64,000 nucleotides of DNA from Deltaproteobacteria bacterium (GTDB lineage Bacteria > UBA10199 > JACPAL01), in NCBI GenBank assembly GCA_016180845.1, contig JACPAK010000002.1:248001-312000 (forward strand). The letters are read 5' to 3'. The notes beneath the pieces are model-generated. The model saw only the letters and a list, made by a program, of their open reading frames with translations. It had not been told where the DNA came from and did no database searches. Positions 31,505-40,304 of the stretch are shown here, one piece after another. How positions within the stretch are numbered: position 1 is the stretch's first letter; each line of letters opens with the position of its first letter. Made by a program: the position numbers and the translations under genes.

Positions 31505-33460
31505 TCAGCGGAATTGTTGTGAGTATCTTCCCAATGCAAGCAGTGGAAAATACTGTTGATACCCATGATACCGGATGTAAAAATGCCCCGGAAATCCGGT
31601 ACCGGTGAAATGTCGCTCCTCCCATCGTCCGTTTGCATCCTGAGAATTGATCAAGAATTCAACACCGCGGCGAATTTCTTCGGTGTATAAATCTCCCCCC
31701 GCGGCGATGAGACCTAACAATGCCCAAGCGGTCTGAGAGGGGAGGGAGAGTCCCAATGGAACATAGTGCCCTTCTCGATCCGAGAGGCATGACTCGCCCC
31801 AACCCCCATCCGGATTCTGGATCGATTTGAGCCAATGGACCGCCTTCCGTATCCGCAGATCGTTTTTTGAGATTCCAATCGCTGTGAGACCGACAAGGAC
31901 GGCCCAGGTGCCGTAGATAAAATTGACCCCCCAGCGTCCACGCCAGGAACCATCTGGTTCTTGGGTCTTGAGGAGGAAATTAAGTGCTCGTTTTAAATCC
32001 CCCCCCAACCCCCCTCTTTGCAAAAGAGGGGGGCGAAGGGGGGAGATTTTTCTAAGATCAGCCAACAATTCCAAAACACGTGCCGTGATATCGGGTGTCG
32101 AAGGGTCAAGACAGGCGCCATGATCGGAGAAGGGGATCCTGTTGACCCACGATGAAACGTTGTTCTTATCAAATGCACCCCAACCGCCATTTTTTGATTG
32201 CATCGAGAGGAGCCATTGGAGGCCGCGTTCAATCGCCGGTCTCTTCTCTTGTGTCGGAAGATCGACCGTTCCAAGAAACCGGAGGATCTCAATCGTATCA
32301 TCAACATCGGGAAAATAATCGTTTTGAAACTCAAACGACCATCCGCCGGGCAGGGCGTCTCGATTTTTTTGAGACCAGTCCCCTTTAAGATTGGTGATCT
32401 GTTTTGAAATCAGATAACGAGCCGCCTTAAGCAACTGTGGATCATCCTTTTGTAGGCCGGATTCGAGTAGGGTTCGGGCGACCCATGGGGTGTCCCAAAG
32501 GGGGGAGATACAGCATTGTTGATGGATAAATCCCCCCCCAACCCCCCTCTTTGGCAAAGAGGGGGGCGAAGGGGGGAGATTTTCTTTTTGCCGAAATCTC
32601 TTCAATCCCCCCAGTGCCTTCTGAATCGTCGGATCTGAAAGGGGATACCCGAGCGCCTTGATCGCTAGCGCCGCATACGCCATTGCGGGATAAATATCTT
32701 CAGTCCGTTCGATATGCTCACGAATCCATTTTTCAGCAAGTTGCTCGGCCTTCTTTTTCCCAGGATGCCAGGGAAGTTTTTCTGCATATTTAAGGAGGCG
32801 ATCGAGAAAAAAGAAAATCCCCCCCTCGATCCCCCTCTTTGACAAAGAGGGGGAAGGGGGAGATTTTAATTCGTCGAGGCTGAATGGAATTTCTATCACC
32901 GGTTTCCTGTCCAGGATAATCAAGAGAGGCACAATCGACGCGCGTGCCCAGCTAGAAAACTCATAGATGGAAAAGCCAGACCAGAGAGGGAGCTGCATGA
33001 GCCAAAGAGGCATCGAGGGGCATTCGATCCAGGGGACAAGGCCGAAAAGGGCGAGATGGATCTTTGTAAAAACCCGAACCTGAGAAATCCCTCCAAGCTC
33101 ACAGATCTTTTCACGCGCCTTTTTGAGAGAGGGGTGATCCGGTGGAAATCCGGCGAGTCGAAGGGAAAAATAACACTCGACCGTTATGGAGAGATCGGGA
33201 GGACCGTCAAAGAAAAGCGCCCAGCTTCCGTCAGTACGTTGCAGAGAAAGGATTCTTTGCGACAATCCCCCCTCGATTTCCCGATCGACAGCTCCCAACC
33301 AATGCATGAGTTGGATCAGACCGGCCCCAATCGACTCATTCGCCTCCAGTGTGTACCACCAATAACCTTCAGGCTGTTGATCTTTGAGCAATGCATCCCG
33401 CGCACGACTGATCGCAAGAACCAAAGGATCAAGATCTTCTTTTTGAGCTGGTTGTTGCAT
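31505..33460 (-). CDS. shc: Squalene-hopene cyclase
   Basis: 651 residues; cyclises squalene to hopene for hopanoid membranes. The catalytic DXDD motif is DVDD at residues 385-388 (in YFPDVDDTIEIL). Many QW repeats (for example QSKNGGWGAFD, QEPDGSWRGRWG, QNPDGGWGES, QDANGRWEERH) mark the two alpha-barrels. Three in-frame palindromic inserts lie at residues about 198-215, 293-311 and 471-489, each giving a Pro/Arg/Gly-rich loop. No other hopanoid genes are adjacent. The start codon has no clear ribosome site. Confidence 0.95.
   Translation of the reverse strand: MQQPAQKEDLDPLVLAISRARDALLKDQQPEGYWWYTLEANESIGAGLIQLMHWLGAVDREIEGGLSQRILSLQRTDGSWALFFDGPPDLSITVECYFSLRLAGFPPDHPSLKKAREKICELGGISQVRVFTKIHLALFGLVPWIECPSMPLWLMQLPLWSGFSIYEFSSWARASIVPLLIILDRKPVIEIPFSLDELKSPPSPSLSKRGIEGGIFFFLDRLLKYAEKLPWHPGKKKAEQLAEKWIREHIERTEDIYPAMAYAALAIKALGYPLSDPTIQKALGGLKRFRQKENLPPSPPSLPKRGVGGGFIHQQCCISPLWDTPWVARTLLESGLQKDDPQLLKAARYLISKQITNLKGDWSQKNRDALPGGWSFEFQNDYFPDVDDTIEILRFLGTVDLPTQEKRPAIERGLQWLLSMQSKNGGWGAFDKNNVSSWVNRIPFSDHGACLDPSTPDITARVLELLADLRKISPLRPPLLQRGGLGGDLKRALNFLLKTQEPDGSWRGRWGVNFIYGTWAVLVGLTAIGISKNDLRIRKAVHWLKSIQNPDGGWGESCLSDREGHYVPLGLSLPSQTAWALLGLIAAGGDLYTEEIRRGVEFLINSQDANGRWEERHFTGTGFPGHFYIRYHGYQQYFPLLALGRYSQQFR
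31994..32050. repeat. Palindromic repeat, CTCTTT/AAAGAG G-run family, shc copy 1
   Basis: C-run, CCCCCCTCTTT, short loop, AAAGAGGGGGG, then GGGGGG and ATTT. Reads in frame in shc (minus) as SPLRPPLLQRGGLGG. Other copies are at 32528, 32815, 50206 and, shortened, 53238. Confidence 0.88.
32528..32583. repeat. Palindromic repeat, same family, shc copy 2
   Basis: Nearly identical to the first copy; reads PPSPPSLPKRGVGGG in frame. Confidence 0.88.
32815..32867. repeat. Palindromic repeat, same family, shc copy 3
   Basis: Slightly diverged copy with CCCCCTCTTTG/CAAAGAGGGGG arms; reads PPSPSLSKRGIEGG in frame. Confidence 0.85.
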
Positions 33461-33478
33461 GAAAATCAGCGGAAATAA

Positions 33479-33685
33479 TTAGCAGGTAGGGAGGGGGTGC
33501 TCAACCCAATTCATCAGCTGGGTTGACTGCCCGAGCAATTTATTCGCGAGGTCCCATTCCTGATCATCCAGGTAAATTCCAGATTCAATCAGGAGCGTGT
33601 TAAATTTCTTCCCACCGATCTGATTCAAGGCAATTTCTATACAGAGTTTTCTGAGGAGTCTTTCCTGAGGGGTCATCTCGATCAT
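33479..33685 (-). CDS. Small acidic protein, unknown
   Basis: 68 residues with no family recognised. Leucine-rich helices (LLRKLCIEIALNQI) and a Trp-containing tail (QLMNWVEHPLP). It precedes shc by 18 nt on the same strand, so it may be the first gene of the shc-vWA operon. A TATAAT box (33695-33700) lies 9 nt upstream of the ATG, which suggests transcription starts at or near the codon. Confidence 0.55.
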   Translation of the reverse strand: MIEMTPQERLLRKLCIEIALNQIGGKKFNTLLIESGIYLDDQEWDLANKLLGQSTQLMNWVEHPLPTC

Positions 33686-33819
33686 GAGAGAGTAATTATA
33701 TTATTAAAAAATTAGTTAAAGTAAGTCAATAGGTATATAATTTAATATAATTTAACTAAATTTATATCTCATTTTAGGATGCTTGATGTTGGGGAAATCC
33801 TTTGATACTCCCTAAGGTT
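33686..33819. promoter_or_regulatory. AT-rich divergent promoter region between the shc operon and the kinase
   Basis: 134 nt, unusually A+T-rich from about 33690 to 33780, with several TATAAT-like boxes on both strands (TATAAT at 33695-33700 on minus). For the kinase on plus: TTGATG (33783-33788), 17-bp spacer, TACTCC (33806-33811), 8 nt to ATG 33820. Confidence 0.5.
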
Positions 33820-35100
33820 ATGAGGCTTGGTCGCTATAAATTAGAAAAAAGAATTGCCGTGGGGGGGATGGCCGAGCTTTTCCTCGGGAAGTTAGAAGGG
33901 GCGGCGGGGTTCGAAAAAACGGTCGCCATCAAGAAAATCCTGCCGCAGTGGTCATCCGATCCCGATTTTATTTCAATGCTCGTTGATGAGGCGAAGATCG
34001 TCGTCTCTCTCAATCACCCGAATATTGTCCAGGTGATCGAATTAGGACACGAAGCGGAATCTTACTTTATTGTGATGGAGTATGTTTCCGGCATGGATTT
34101 AAGGTCTCTGCTTCGTGAAGCTGGCCCGTTGCCGGTCGATGTCTCTTGCTTGATTATTCAGGAACTCTTGTCGGGTCTTTCTTATGCGCATTCAAAAAAG
34201 ATCGTCCACCGTGATATTTCGCCGCAAAATCTGCTGCTTTCCTCCGAGGGGCAGGTCAAGATCACTGATTTCGGGATTGCGAAGGCGGCGAGTCGGAGTC
34301 GCGAATCTCATACGGGAGTTTTGAAGGGGAAGTTCGCCTATATGTCTCCTGAACAGGCCTCGGGACTCGAAGTGGATACCCGCAGCGATCTGTTTTCGGC
34401 AGCGGTTATTTTTTATGAGATGTTGACGGGAGAACGTCTTTTCGAAGGGAAGGGGGAGATTGACACACTGGACAAGGTCCGTCGCGGACAGGTTGTTTTT
34501 ACGCCTCATTTTGAATCTAAAGTGGATCCTGAGTTAAAAAAGATTTTTCAAAAATCGCTTACCGCGGATCGATCGGCACGGTTCCAAACCGCATCAGAGT
34601 TTCGTGAGGCGCTTCTCTTTTATGCCCAGCAAAAGGGGATATCGCTTCGTCCCGAAGCGCTTGTTGCCTGTCTCAAAAAAAGAGGGACGGGAAAGAAGGA
34701 AAATTTTTTGAAAACGGAAACAGTTTCCTGGAGGCCTCAGAGACAGAGAAAAAATGTTCCAGCGACTCTTATCCTGCTGGCAGGTGTTTCCGGCGCCCTC
34801 TTTTTTGGATACCAAACCTGGCGAAATCGATCGCACCCTGAAGATCTTCTCTCTCCTTCAGAAGTAAAATCCGGTTATTTGAGCGTTCAGGTGGTTCCAT
34901 GGGGCAAGATCGTTATTGATGGAAGGGATTCGTACGAGTCACCCCTTCAGCAACTTCCCCTGCCTGAGGGAACCCATCATCTGCAGGTTTCCTATGACCC
35001 TGAGAAGAAACAGTATTCGAAAGAGGTTCAATTGGTTTCGGGAGGACATACCGTCTGTTTCACCGATGTCAAAAGCGGGCGGGGGATCGAATGTCGCTGA
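33820..35100 (+). CDS. Membrane Ser/Thr protein kinase with PEGA-like C-terminal domain
   Basis: 426 residues from ATG 33820 (a TTG at 33802 would add six). Hanks-type kinase: glycine loop IAVGGMAELFLG, catalytic VAIKK (K38), VHRDISPQNLLL (about 127-138), ITDFGIAKA and SPEQASG. A juxtamembrane linker leads to one transmembrane segment (about 313-333), and a C-terminal PEGA-like domain (about 350-425: YLSVQVVPWGKIVIDG, PLPEGTHHLQV) probably lies outside the membrane. The layout is typical of myxobacterial-style kinases. It overlaps the M16 peptidase gene by 10 nt. Confidence 0.93.
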   Translation: MRLGRYKLEKRIAVGGMAELFLGKLEGAAGFEKTVAIKKILPQWSSDPDFISMLVDEAKIVVSLNHPNIVQVIELGHEAESYFIVMEYVSGMDLRSLLREAGPLPVDVSCLIIQELLSGLSYAHSKKIVHRDISPQNLLLSSEGQVKITDFGIAKAASRSRESHTGVLKGKFAYMSPEQASGLEVDTRSDLFSAAVIFYEMLTGERLFEGKGEIDTLDKVRRGQVVFTPHFESKVDPELKKIFQKSLTADRSARFQTASEFREALLFYAQQKGISLRPEALVACLKKRGTGKKENFLKTETVSWRPQRQRKNVPATLILLAGVSGALFFGYQTWRNRSHPEDLLSPSEVKSGYLSVQVVPWGKIVIDGRDSYESPLQQLPLPEGTHHLQVSYDPEKKQYSKEVQLVSGGHTVCFTDVKSGRGIECR

Positions 35101-36416
35101 AAATCAAAATCGTATTCTTTCTCTTCTGTTTCCTCATTTCATTTTCTGGTTTTGCCGATCCTGAATTAATCCAGCCTCAATTTCCGCCGGTCAAAGAGAT
35201 GAGATTGAAAAATGGGATGAAATTTCTTCTGGTTTATCGAAAAGGCCCTCCTATCTTCTCGGCCTATATCCGGTTTCGTGTCGGTGGGGCGGATGAAGAG
35301 AAGGGGAAGACCGGACTCGCCCATTTTCTCGAACATATGGCCTTCAAGGGGATTCAAGGGATGAATGAGGCGGATCTGTCACGGCTCATTGAGAAAAAGG
35401 GGGGAAAGGGGTTCAATGCCTCTACCTCGAAAGATATCACCAGTTACATGGTCAGTTTCCCCACCGATCAGCTCGAGTTTTGGGCGACGATCGAATCCGA
35501 GAGAATTTTTCGGCCAAATTTTTCCGATTTTGACAAGGAGAGGGAGGTGATCCTCGAGGAGAGGCGGATGAGGGTCGAGGATGATCCTGACGGACGGCTT
35601 TATGAGGAATTGCTTCTGCGCGCCTTTAAAGACACCCCGTACGAATGGCCGACGATCGGTCTGGCCGAAGACCTTCGTAAGGTGACACAGGAAGACTTAA
35701 AGGAATTCTGGGGCAGGCATTATCATCCCGATCAGGCGGTCGGGGTTCTGGTCGGAAATTTTGATCTCGTTGCTGCCGGAAAAATTCTAACCAAAACTTT
35801 TGGTAAAATTCCCGCTGGCCTTCGTCGGGGGGAAAAAGAATTTGAGAAAAACGCGTTTGTCTCTGAAAATTTCAAGATGACTGATGAGGTGAGGCCGCGT
35901 ATTGCGATTGTCTATCTCAAGCCTCCTCCCCCCAATAGGGAGGATTATGTTTTCGACCTTATTGACGGGATTTTAGGGAAGGGGCGATCCTCGAGGCTCT
36001 ACAGGAAACTTGTCATTGAGAAGAAGGTTGCAGCAGGGGTGGAGGTCTATTCCGGGGCACCAGGTATTCGAGGCCCGAATCTTTTTTTCGTGCGTCTTAC
36101 CCCTTTTGAGGGGCACTCTGTTGAGGAGGTCACGAAGGCGTATGAGGAGGAGATCGAGAAATTCAGGAGAGAGGGGCCAACAGCAGAAGAGGTACAGAAG
36201 GCGATCAATAACCTTTTGATAGAGCTCCTCTGGAGCCTGAAGACAAACGAAGGACTCGCTGAACAGCTCTCTTATTTTGAAACAGCACTCGGAAGTTGGC
36301 GTTATTTGGAAACCTATCTCGGAAAAATCACCGAGATCTCACGTGAGGAGATTCAGGAAGTGGCGGAGAGATATTTGGATCCCTCTCAAAAACTGACAGG
36401 AGTTCTCGCGCCATGA
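35091..36416 (+). CDS. M16 zinc metallopeptidase, catalytic subunit
   Basis: 441 residues with a signal peptide (about 1-23). The inverted zinc motif HxxEH is present as HFLEH (H78, E81, H82), with the third ligand expected about 77 residues on, in an EERRMRVEDDPDG region. Pitrilysin/processing-peptidase fold. It is followed with a 4-nt overlap by a second M16 protein that lacks the zinc motif, as in mitochondrial-type alpha/beta pairs. Likely periplasmic; substrates unknown. Confidence 0.93.
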   Translation: MSLKIKIVFFLFCFLISFSGFADPELIQPQFPPVKEMRLKNGMKFLLVYRKGPPIFSAYIRFRVGGADEEKGKTGLAHFLEHMAFKGIQGMNEADLSRLIEKKGGKGFNASTSKDITSYMVSFPTDQLEFWATIESERIFRPNFSDFDKEREVILEERRMRVEDDPDGRLYEELLLRAFKDTPYEWPTIGLAEDLRKVTQEDLKEFWGRHYHPDQAVGVLVGNFDLVAAGKILTKTFGKIPAGLRRGEKEFEKNAFVSENFKMTDEVRPRIAIVYLKPPPPNREDYVFDLIDGILGKGRSSRLYRKLVIEKKVAAGVEVYSGAPGIRGPNLFFVRLTPFEGHSVEEVTKAYEEEIEKFRREGPTAEEVQKAINNLLIELLWSLKTNEGLAEQLSYFETALGSWRYLETYLGKITEISREEIQEVAERYLDPSQKLTGVLAP

Positions 36417-37786
36417 AGTTTAAATTATTTTTCTTTCTCTTGTTTCTCATTCCAAAAATTAGCATCGCAGGATCTTTTTTTGAACCTCCAGAGATCCATC
36501 GGGAGACCCTCTCAAATGGTCTCGTTTTGTTTGACCTTGAAGATCATGAGTTGCCAACAGTCGAGCTGGTTGTCCTGGTTCGGGACGCCGGTTTGGTTCG
36601 CGACCCAAAGGGAAAAGAGGGGCTTGCCCAGCTCGCTATGGATGGGATCCGGCTCGGGGGGACCAAAACACGTTCTCCGGAGGGGGTCGAGGAGGAGCTT
36701 GAGTCGATGGGTGCCTCCCTCGAAATGGGGGCGAATGCGGAGTGGAGCTATGCCTCTCTCAAGATATTGCGCAAAGACCTGGAGAAAGGTCTCGAACTCC
36801 TCTTCGATCTCTTTCGAAATCCCCTGTTTGATCCCGATCAGATTGATCTCATCAAGAGACGGGCTACAGAGAGGATCCTGCGTGGTGACGAGGAGCCGCT
36901 CGAGCGGGGGCTCAAGGAGTTTGCCAAACAGGTTTATGGGAAAAAAAGTCAGTGGGGGAGGGCCCCTTCACCGAAATCGATCAAGAAAATTCATCGTGAA
37001 GATCTTATTGAATTTCACAAGAGACATATCGTCCCCAATCGTCTTGTCATGGCGGTCAGCGGCGATGTGACCTCTGTAGAGCTTGGACGTTCTCTGAAAA
37101 TCCGGACAGCAGACTGGCCGCAGGTGTCGGTTGACCTCTCCCCTCTCCCGAAGGTCAAAAAAAGTTTTGAGGGGGGGCAGTGGTTTGTCGCGAGCAAGGG
37201 GTTGAAACAGGCGACAATTCTTGTCGGCCATTTGGGGGGACGTCGCGACAATCCGGATAAATATGCCCTTTTTCTGATGAACTATATTTTGGGGGGGAGT
37301 GGTTCGCTGAGTTCCCGTCTTGGCGAGAAAATCCGGACCGAAGGGGGGAAGGCGTATGGGGTCTGGTCTCATTATGGGATGAATGTCGAAGAGGGGTTGT
37401 TTTATGCCGTCGCGCAGACGGAAGGATCTCAGGCCAAAGAGGTGACAGAAGAGATGATGCAAATCATCCAGAAGATGTCCCAGTCGCCTGAAATTTCAGA
37501 GGAAGAACTGGCGCGTGCGAAGGAGGCAGCCCTGACCTCGTTTTTCTTTTTGTATGAAACCTCCTTTTCTTTGGTGAAAGATCTGGCAAAATTTTATCTG
37601 TGGGGATATCCGGATAATTATCTCGAGGTTTTCCAGCAGGAGATTTCTTCTTTAACACATGAAGATCTGGAAAGGGTTTCTAGACAATATTTGTATGCTG
37701 ACGGACTCAAAAAAGTGATTGTTGCTGATAAATCTGTTCTTAAAGGATTAAAACCTTTGGGCAAATTTAAGGTAGTCAAACGATGA
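36413..37786 (+). CDS. M16-family protein, non-catalytic partner
   Basis: 457 residues with a signal peptide (about 1-19). M16 fold with C-terminal QTEGSQAKEVTEEM and ARAKEAALTSFF segments, but the position of HxxEH reads LAQLAMDG, so the zinc site is lost. Most likely the structural and substrate-binding partner of the upstream peptidase. Overlaps argS by 4 nt. Confidence 0.9.
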   Translation: MKFKLFFFLLFLIPKISIAGSFFEPPEIHRETLSNGLVLFDLEDHELPTVELVVLVRDAGLVRDPKGKEGLAQLAMDGIRLGGTKTRSPEGVEEELESMGASLEMGANAEWSYASLKILRKDLEKGLELLFDLFRNPLFDPDQIDLIKRRATERILRGDEEPLERGLKEFAKQVYGKKSQWGRAPSPKSIKKIHREDLIEFHKRHIVPNRLVMAVSGDVTSVELGRSLKIRTADWPQVSVDLSPLPKVKKSFEGGQWFVASKGLKQATILVGHLGGRRDNPDKYALFLMNYILGGSGSLSSRLGEKIRTEGGKAYGVWSHYGMNVEEGLFYAVAQTEGSQAKEVTEEMMQIIQKMSQSPEISEEELARAKEAALTSFFFLYETSFSLVKDLAKFYLWGYPDNYLEVFQQEISSLTHEDLERVSRQYLYADGLKKVIVADKSVLKGLKPLGKFKVVKR

Positions 37787-39438
37787 AAAAGAAGGTTCGA
37801 AAATATCTACAGGAGGCTCTTGGAGGAGATCTCCCTGAATATCAGATTGAGCGGTCAAAATTGAAGGTGCACGGGGAGCTTACAACAAACCTCGCGATGA
37901 TCCTTGCGAAAGAGCGGAAGCAAAATCCACGTCAACTTGCCCAGGAGATTGTCTCGCATCTCTCACGACACGCCGATTTTTTTGAAAAGATAGAGGTGGC
38001 GGGGGCAGGGTTTATTAATTTTACCTTGAAGAAATCCGTTTGGCAGGAGTCTCTCAAAGAGCTCGCTACGGTCGATTGGCGGTCCCTCGTGACGAGGTCG
38101 GGGGAGGGGAAAAAAGCGCTTGTAGAGTTTATCAGTGGAAACCCAACCGGCCCTCTCCATGTTGGTAATGCACGTGGGGGGCCTCTGGGGGATGTGATTG
38201 CGAGTTTACTGCAGGCGATCGGTTATGAGGTCACGAGAGAGTATTATATCAACGACATCGGGGGGCAGATTGATCACCTGGGGGCCGGGATACTGTATGA
38301 ATATCTGAAGCTGTTTGGAATCGATCCGGGTTCCGAGCCGCCCCAATATAAAGGGGCCTACGTCCACGACCTGGCTGAGAAGGCGAAGGAGAAATTTGCA
38401 CGTCGGTTTATTGATACCCCTCGAGAGGAGGCGATCTCCGTACTCGGTCCTTATGGGGTAGAGCTTGTTCTGGAGTGGATCCGGAGCTCCTGTGAGAAGA
38501 TCGGGATTCGCTTCGACAGCTGGGTCCATGAAAAAGGAATCCTTGCCTCAGAAACCAATAAAACCCTCCAGAGCCTTGAGGCCAAGAAAGTGGTTCAGGA
38601 GAAAGAGGGGGCGTTATGGTTCGCCCCGAAGGATGAGTTTCTCGAGGATCGCGAGGCGGTCCTTAGACGATCTGATGGAAGGCCGACCTACTTTGCGAAT
38701 GACCTTGCCTATCATGCCTTGAAATATCGGAGGGGATTCGATTTTATGGTCAATGTCTGGGGAGCGAATCACCATGGCCACCTTCCACGAATGAATGCAG
38801 GGGTCTCTGCGTTGGGGTTTGATCCCGAAAAACTTCACGTTGTTTTTTATCAGACCGTTCGCTTGAAACGTGGGGGAGAGATCGTCGCGATGTCGAAGAG
38901 GGAAGGGAACCTCATTACGGTCGAAGAGGTTGTCGATGAGGTCGGAAAAGATGCACTTCGCTTCTTTCTCTTGATGAGGGCGGCGGAATCTCATCTCGAT
39001 TTTGATCTCGATCTGGCCAAGAGACACACACAGGAAAATCCTGTCTACTATGTCCAATATGCCCATGCCCGATTGGCCAGTATTTTCCGAAAAGCGGAAA
39101 ATCAGGGCATTTCGATGACAGCAGATCCGCATCTGACGCGACTCGATCTCCCGGAAGAGATCGAACTGATCCGGCTGCTTCACGAATTTCCGGAGGAGGT
39201 AGAGCGGGCGGCAAATTCGCTAGAGCCGCATCGGATCCCCTTTTATCTCCTTGAGTTGGCCAAGGCCTTTCAGTCGTACTACGCGCGGGCCAAGGAGGAT
39301 AAAAGATATTGGATCCTTGGGACCGATATTGACACGACTCGGGCTAAATTGTATCTTGGCGCGATTCTTAAAAAAACATTGGCACAAGGCTTGGAATTAA
39401 TCGGAGTCTCGGCTCCAGAGGTCATGGACAGTGAGTGA
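37783..39438 (+). CDS. argS: Arginyl-tRNA synthetase
   Basis: 551 residues, typical for bacterial ArgRS. Class I signature HVGNARGGPLGD (HIGH box), and the KMSKS region reads AMSKREGNL, matching the Arg enzymes that lack the canonical first Lys. The C-terminal DALR anticodon-binding domain (about 435-551) contains YVQYAHARLASI and SYYARAKE. Overlaps its upstream neighbour by 4 nt and its downstream neighbour by 8 nt. Confidence 0.97.
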   Translation: MKKKVRKYLQEALGGDLPEYQIERSKLKVHGELTTNLAMILAKERKQNPRQLAQEIVSHLSRHADFFEKIEVAGAGFINFTLKKSVWQESLKELATVDWRSLVTRSGEGKKALVEFISGNPTGPLHVGNARGGPLGDVIASLLQAIGYEVTREYYINDIGGQIDHLGAGILYEYLKLFGIDPGSEPPQYKGAYVHDLAEKAKEKFARRFIDTPREEAISVLGPYGVELVLEWIRSSCEKIGIRFDSWVHEKGILASETNKTLQSLEAKKVVQEKEGALWFAPKDEFLEDREAVLRRSDGRPTYFANDLAYHALKYRRGFDFMVNVWGANHHGHLPRMNAGVSALGFDPEKLHVVFYQTVRLKRGGEIVAMSKREGNLITVEEVVDEVGKDALRFFLLMRAAESHLDFDLDLAKRHTQENPVYYVQYAHARLASIFRKAENQGISMTADPHLTRLDLPEEIELIRLLHEFPEEVERAANSLEPHRIPFYLLELAKAFQSYYARAKEDKRYWILGTDIDTTRAKLYLGAILKKTLAQGLELIGVSAPEVMDSE

Positions 39439-40069
39439 ATTCAGAAAAGATCTTGAAGACTATTTCTGCAAGTTCACTTTTGGTCAGTTCGTGACGCTCA
39501 TCCTTCTTGAACTCGTCACCCTTTTCCTCGTTTTCTATCTTGGGGCGCGGTTTGGGCCTGATCTCATTGGATCAAGACAGGAAGTGGCACAAAAAGAGAC
39601 GACCTCTGAAGAGGAATCGGGAAAACCGAAAGAGGTGTCCCTGACCTATCCGGAACTCCTCACCGATCAGACAGAAGGGGCGATTCGGGTAAAACCGTCG
39701 GGGGTGACAGCCAAGGAGATGGTTGAGCGGGAGGCCCCTATAATTGTCCCGCTCGAAGAAGAGAAGGTTCCTGTCATCGTAGAGAAAAAGCCCGACGTTG
39801 TGGAACCGGCTCCTCGGGAAATAGAGAAAGGGAAATATTCCATTCAGGTCGGCTCTTATCAATCTTCGAATGAGGCGACGACCCAGATGGAAAGATGGAG
39901 GGGGAAGGGGTATTCCACATTTATGACGGTAGGTGAAATCCCCAATAAAGGGACCTGGTATCGGGTTCGTATCGGCCATTTTGGGAATCAGGAAGAGGCA
40001 AAGGGTTTTCTGAAGAGGTTCAAGGAAAAGGAAAAAACGAACGCCTTGGTGGTTCCCTCAAAAAGTTAA
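39431..40069 (+). CDS. SPOR-domain membrane protein
   Basis: 212 residues, GTG start inside argS. One transmembrane segment (about 17-40, FVTLILLELVTLFLVFY), a charged linker, and a C-terminal SPOR domain (about 135-210: GKYSIQVGSYQSSNEA, GTWYRVRIGHFGNQEE). SPOR domains bind denuded peptidoglycan at division sites, so an FtsN/DedD-like role is likely but unproven. Ends 4 nt before a small RHH gene. Confidence 0.88.
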   Translation: MSEFRKDLEDYFCKFTFGQFVTLILLELVTLFLVFYLGARFGPDLIGSRQEVAQKETTSEEESGKPKEVSLTYPELLTDQTEGAIRVKPSGVTAKEMVEREAPIIVPLEEEKVPVIVEKKPDVVEPAPREIEKGKYSIQVGSYQSSNEATTQMERWRGKGYSTFMTVGEIPNKGTWYRVRIGHFGNQEEAKGFLKRFKEKEKTNALVVPSKS

Positions 40070-40073
40070 GGTT

Positions 40074-40295
40074 ATGCCACGGAAAAAGATTACAACAACG
40101 ATTTACATTACTCCGGAGCAGAATGAGAAGTTGAAGCTTCTGCATGACAAGACCAAAGTTCCTGTCGCTGAATATATCCGTCAGGGGATTGACCTCGTTT
40201 TGGAGAGGAATAGCGAGGCGCTCCCGAGACAACTGAGTTTTTTGGAGACCACCACTTTCTTCCCTAATGGCCTAAATGGGAAATTGCCGGTTTAG
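40074..40295 (+). CDS. Ribbon-helix-helix protein
   Basis: 73 residues. PRKKITTTIYITPEQNEK and KVPVAEYIRQGIDLVLE fit a ribbon-helix-helix DNA-binding fold. No toxin gene is next to it, so it is either a standalone regulator or an orphan antitoxin. Set between the SPOR gene and lepA (4 nt and 9 nt gaps), suggesting cotranscription with argS-lepA. Confidence 0.8.
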   Translation: MPRKKITTTIYITPEQNEKLKLLHDKTKVPVAEYIRQGIDLVLERNSEALPRQLSFLETTTFFPNGLNGKLPV

Positions 40296-40304
40296 CCCGC
40301 TACA

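Noticed and set aside
31502-33475. 12-bp AAATCAGCGGAA at both ends of shc as a possible insertion duplication
   Set aside because: Short, and the 3' copy is within coding sequence; chance is sufficient.
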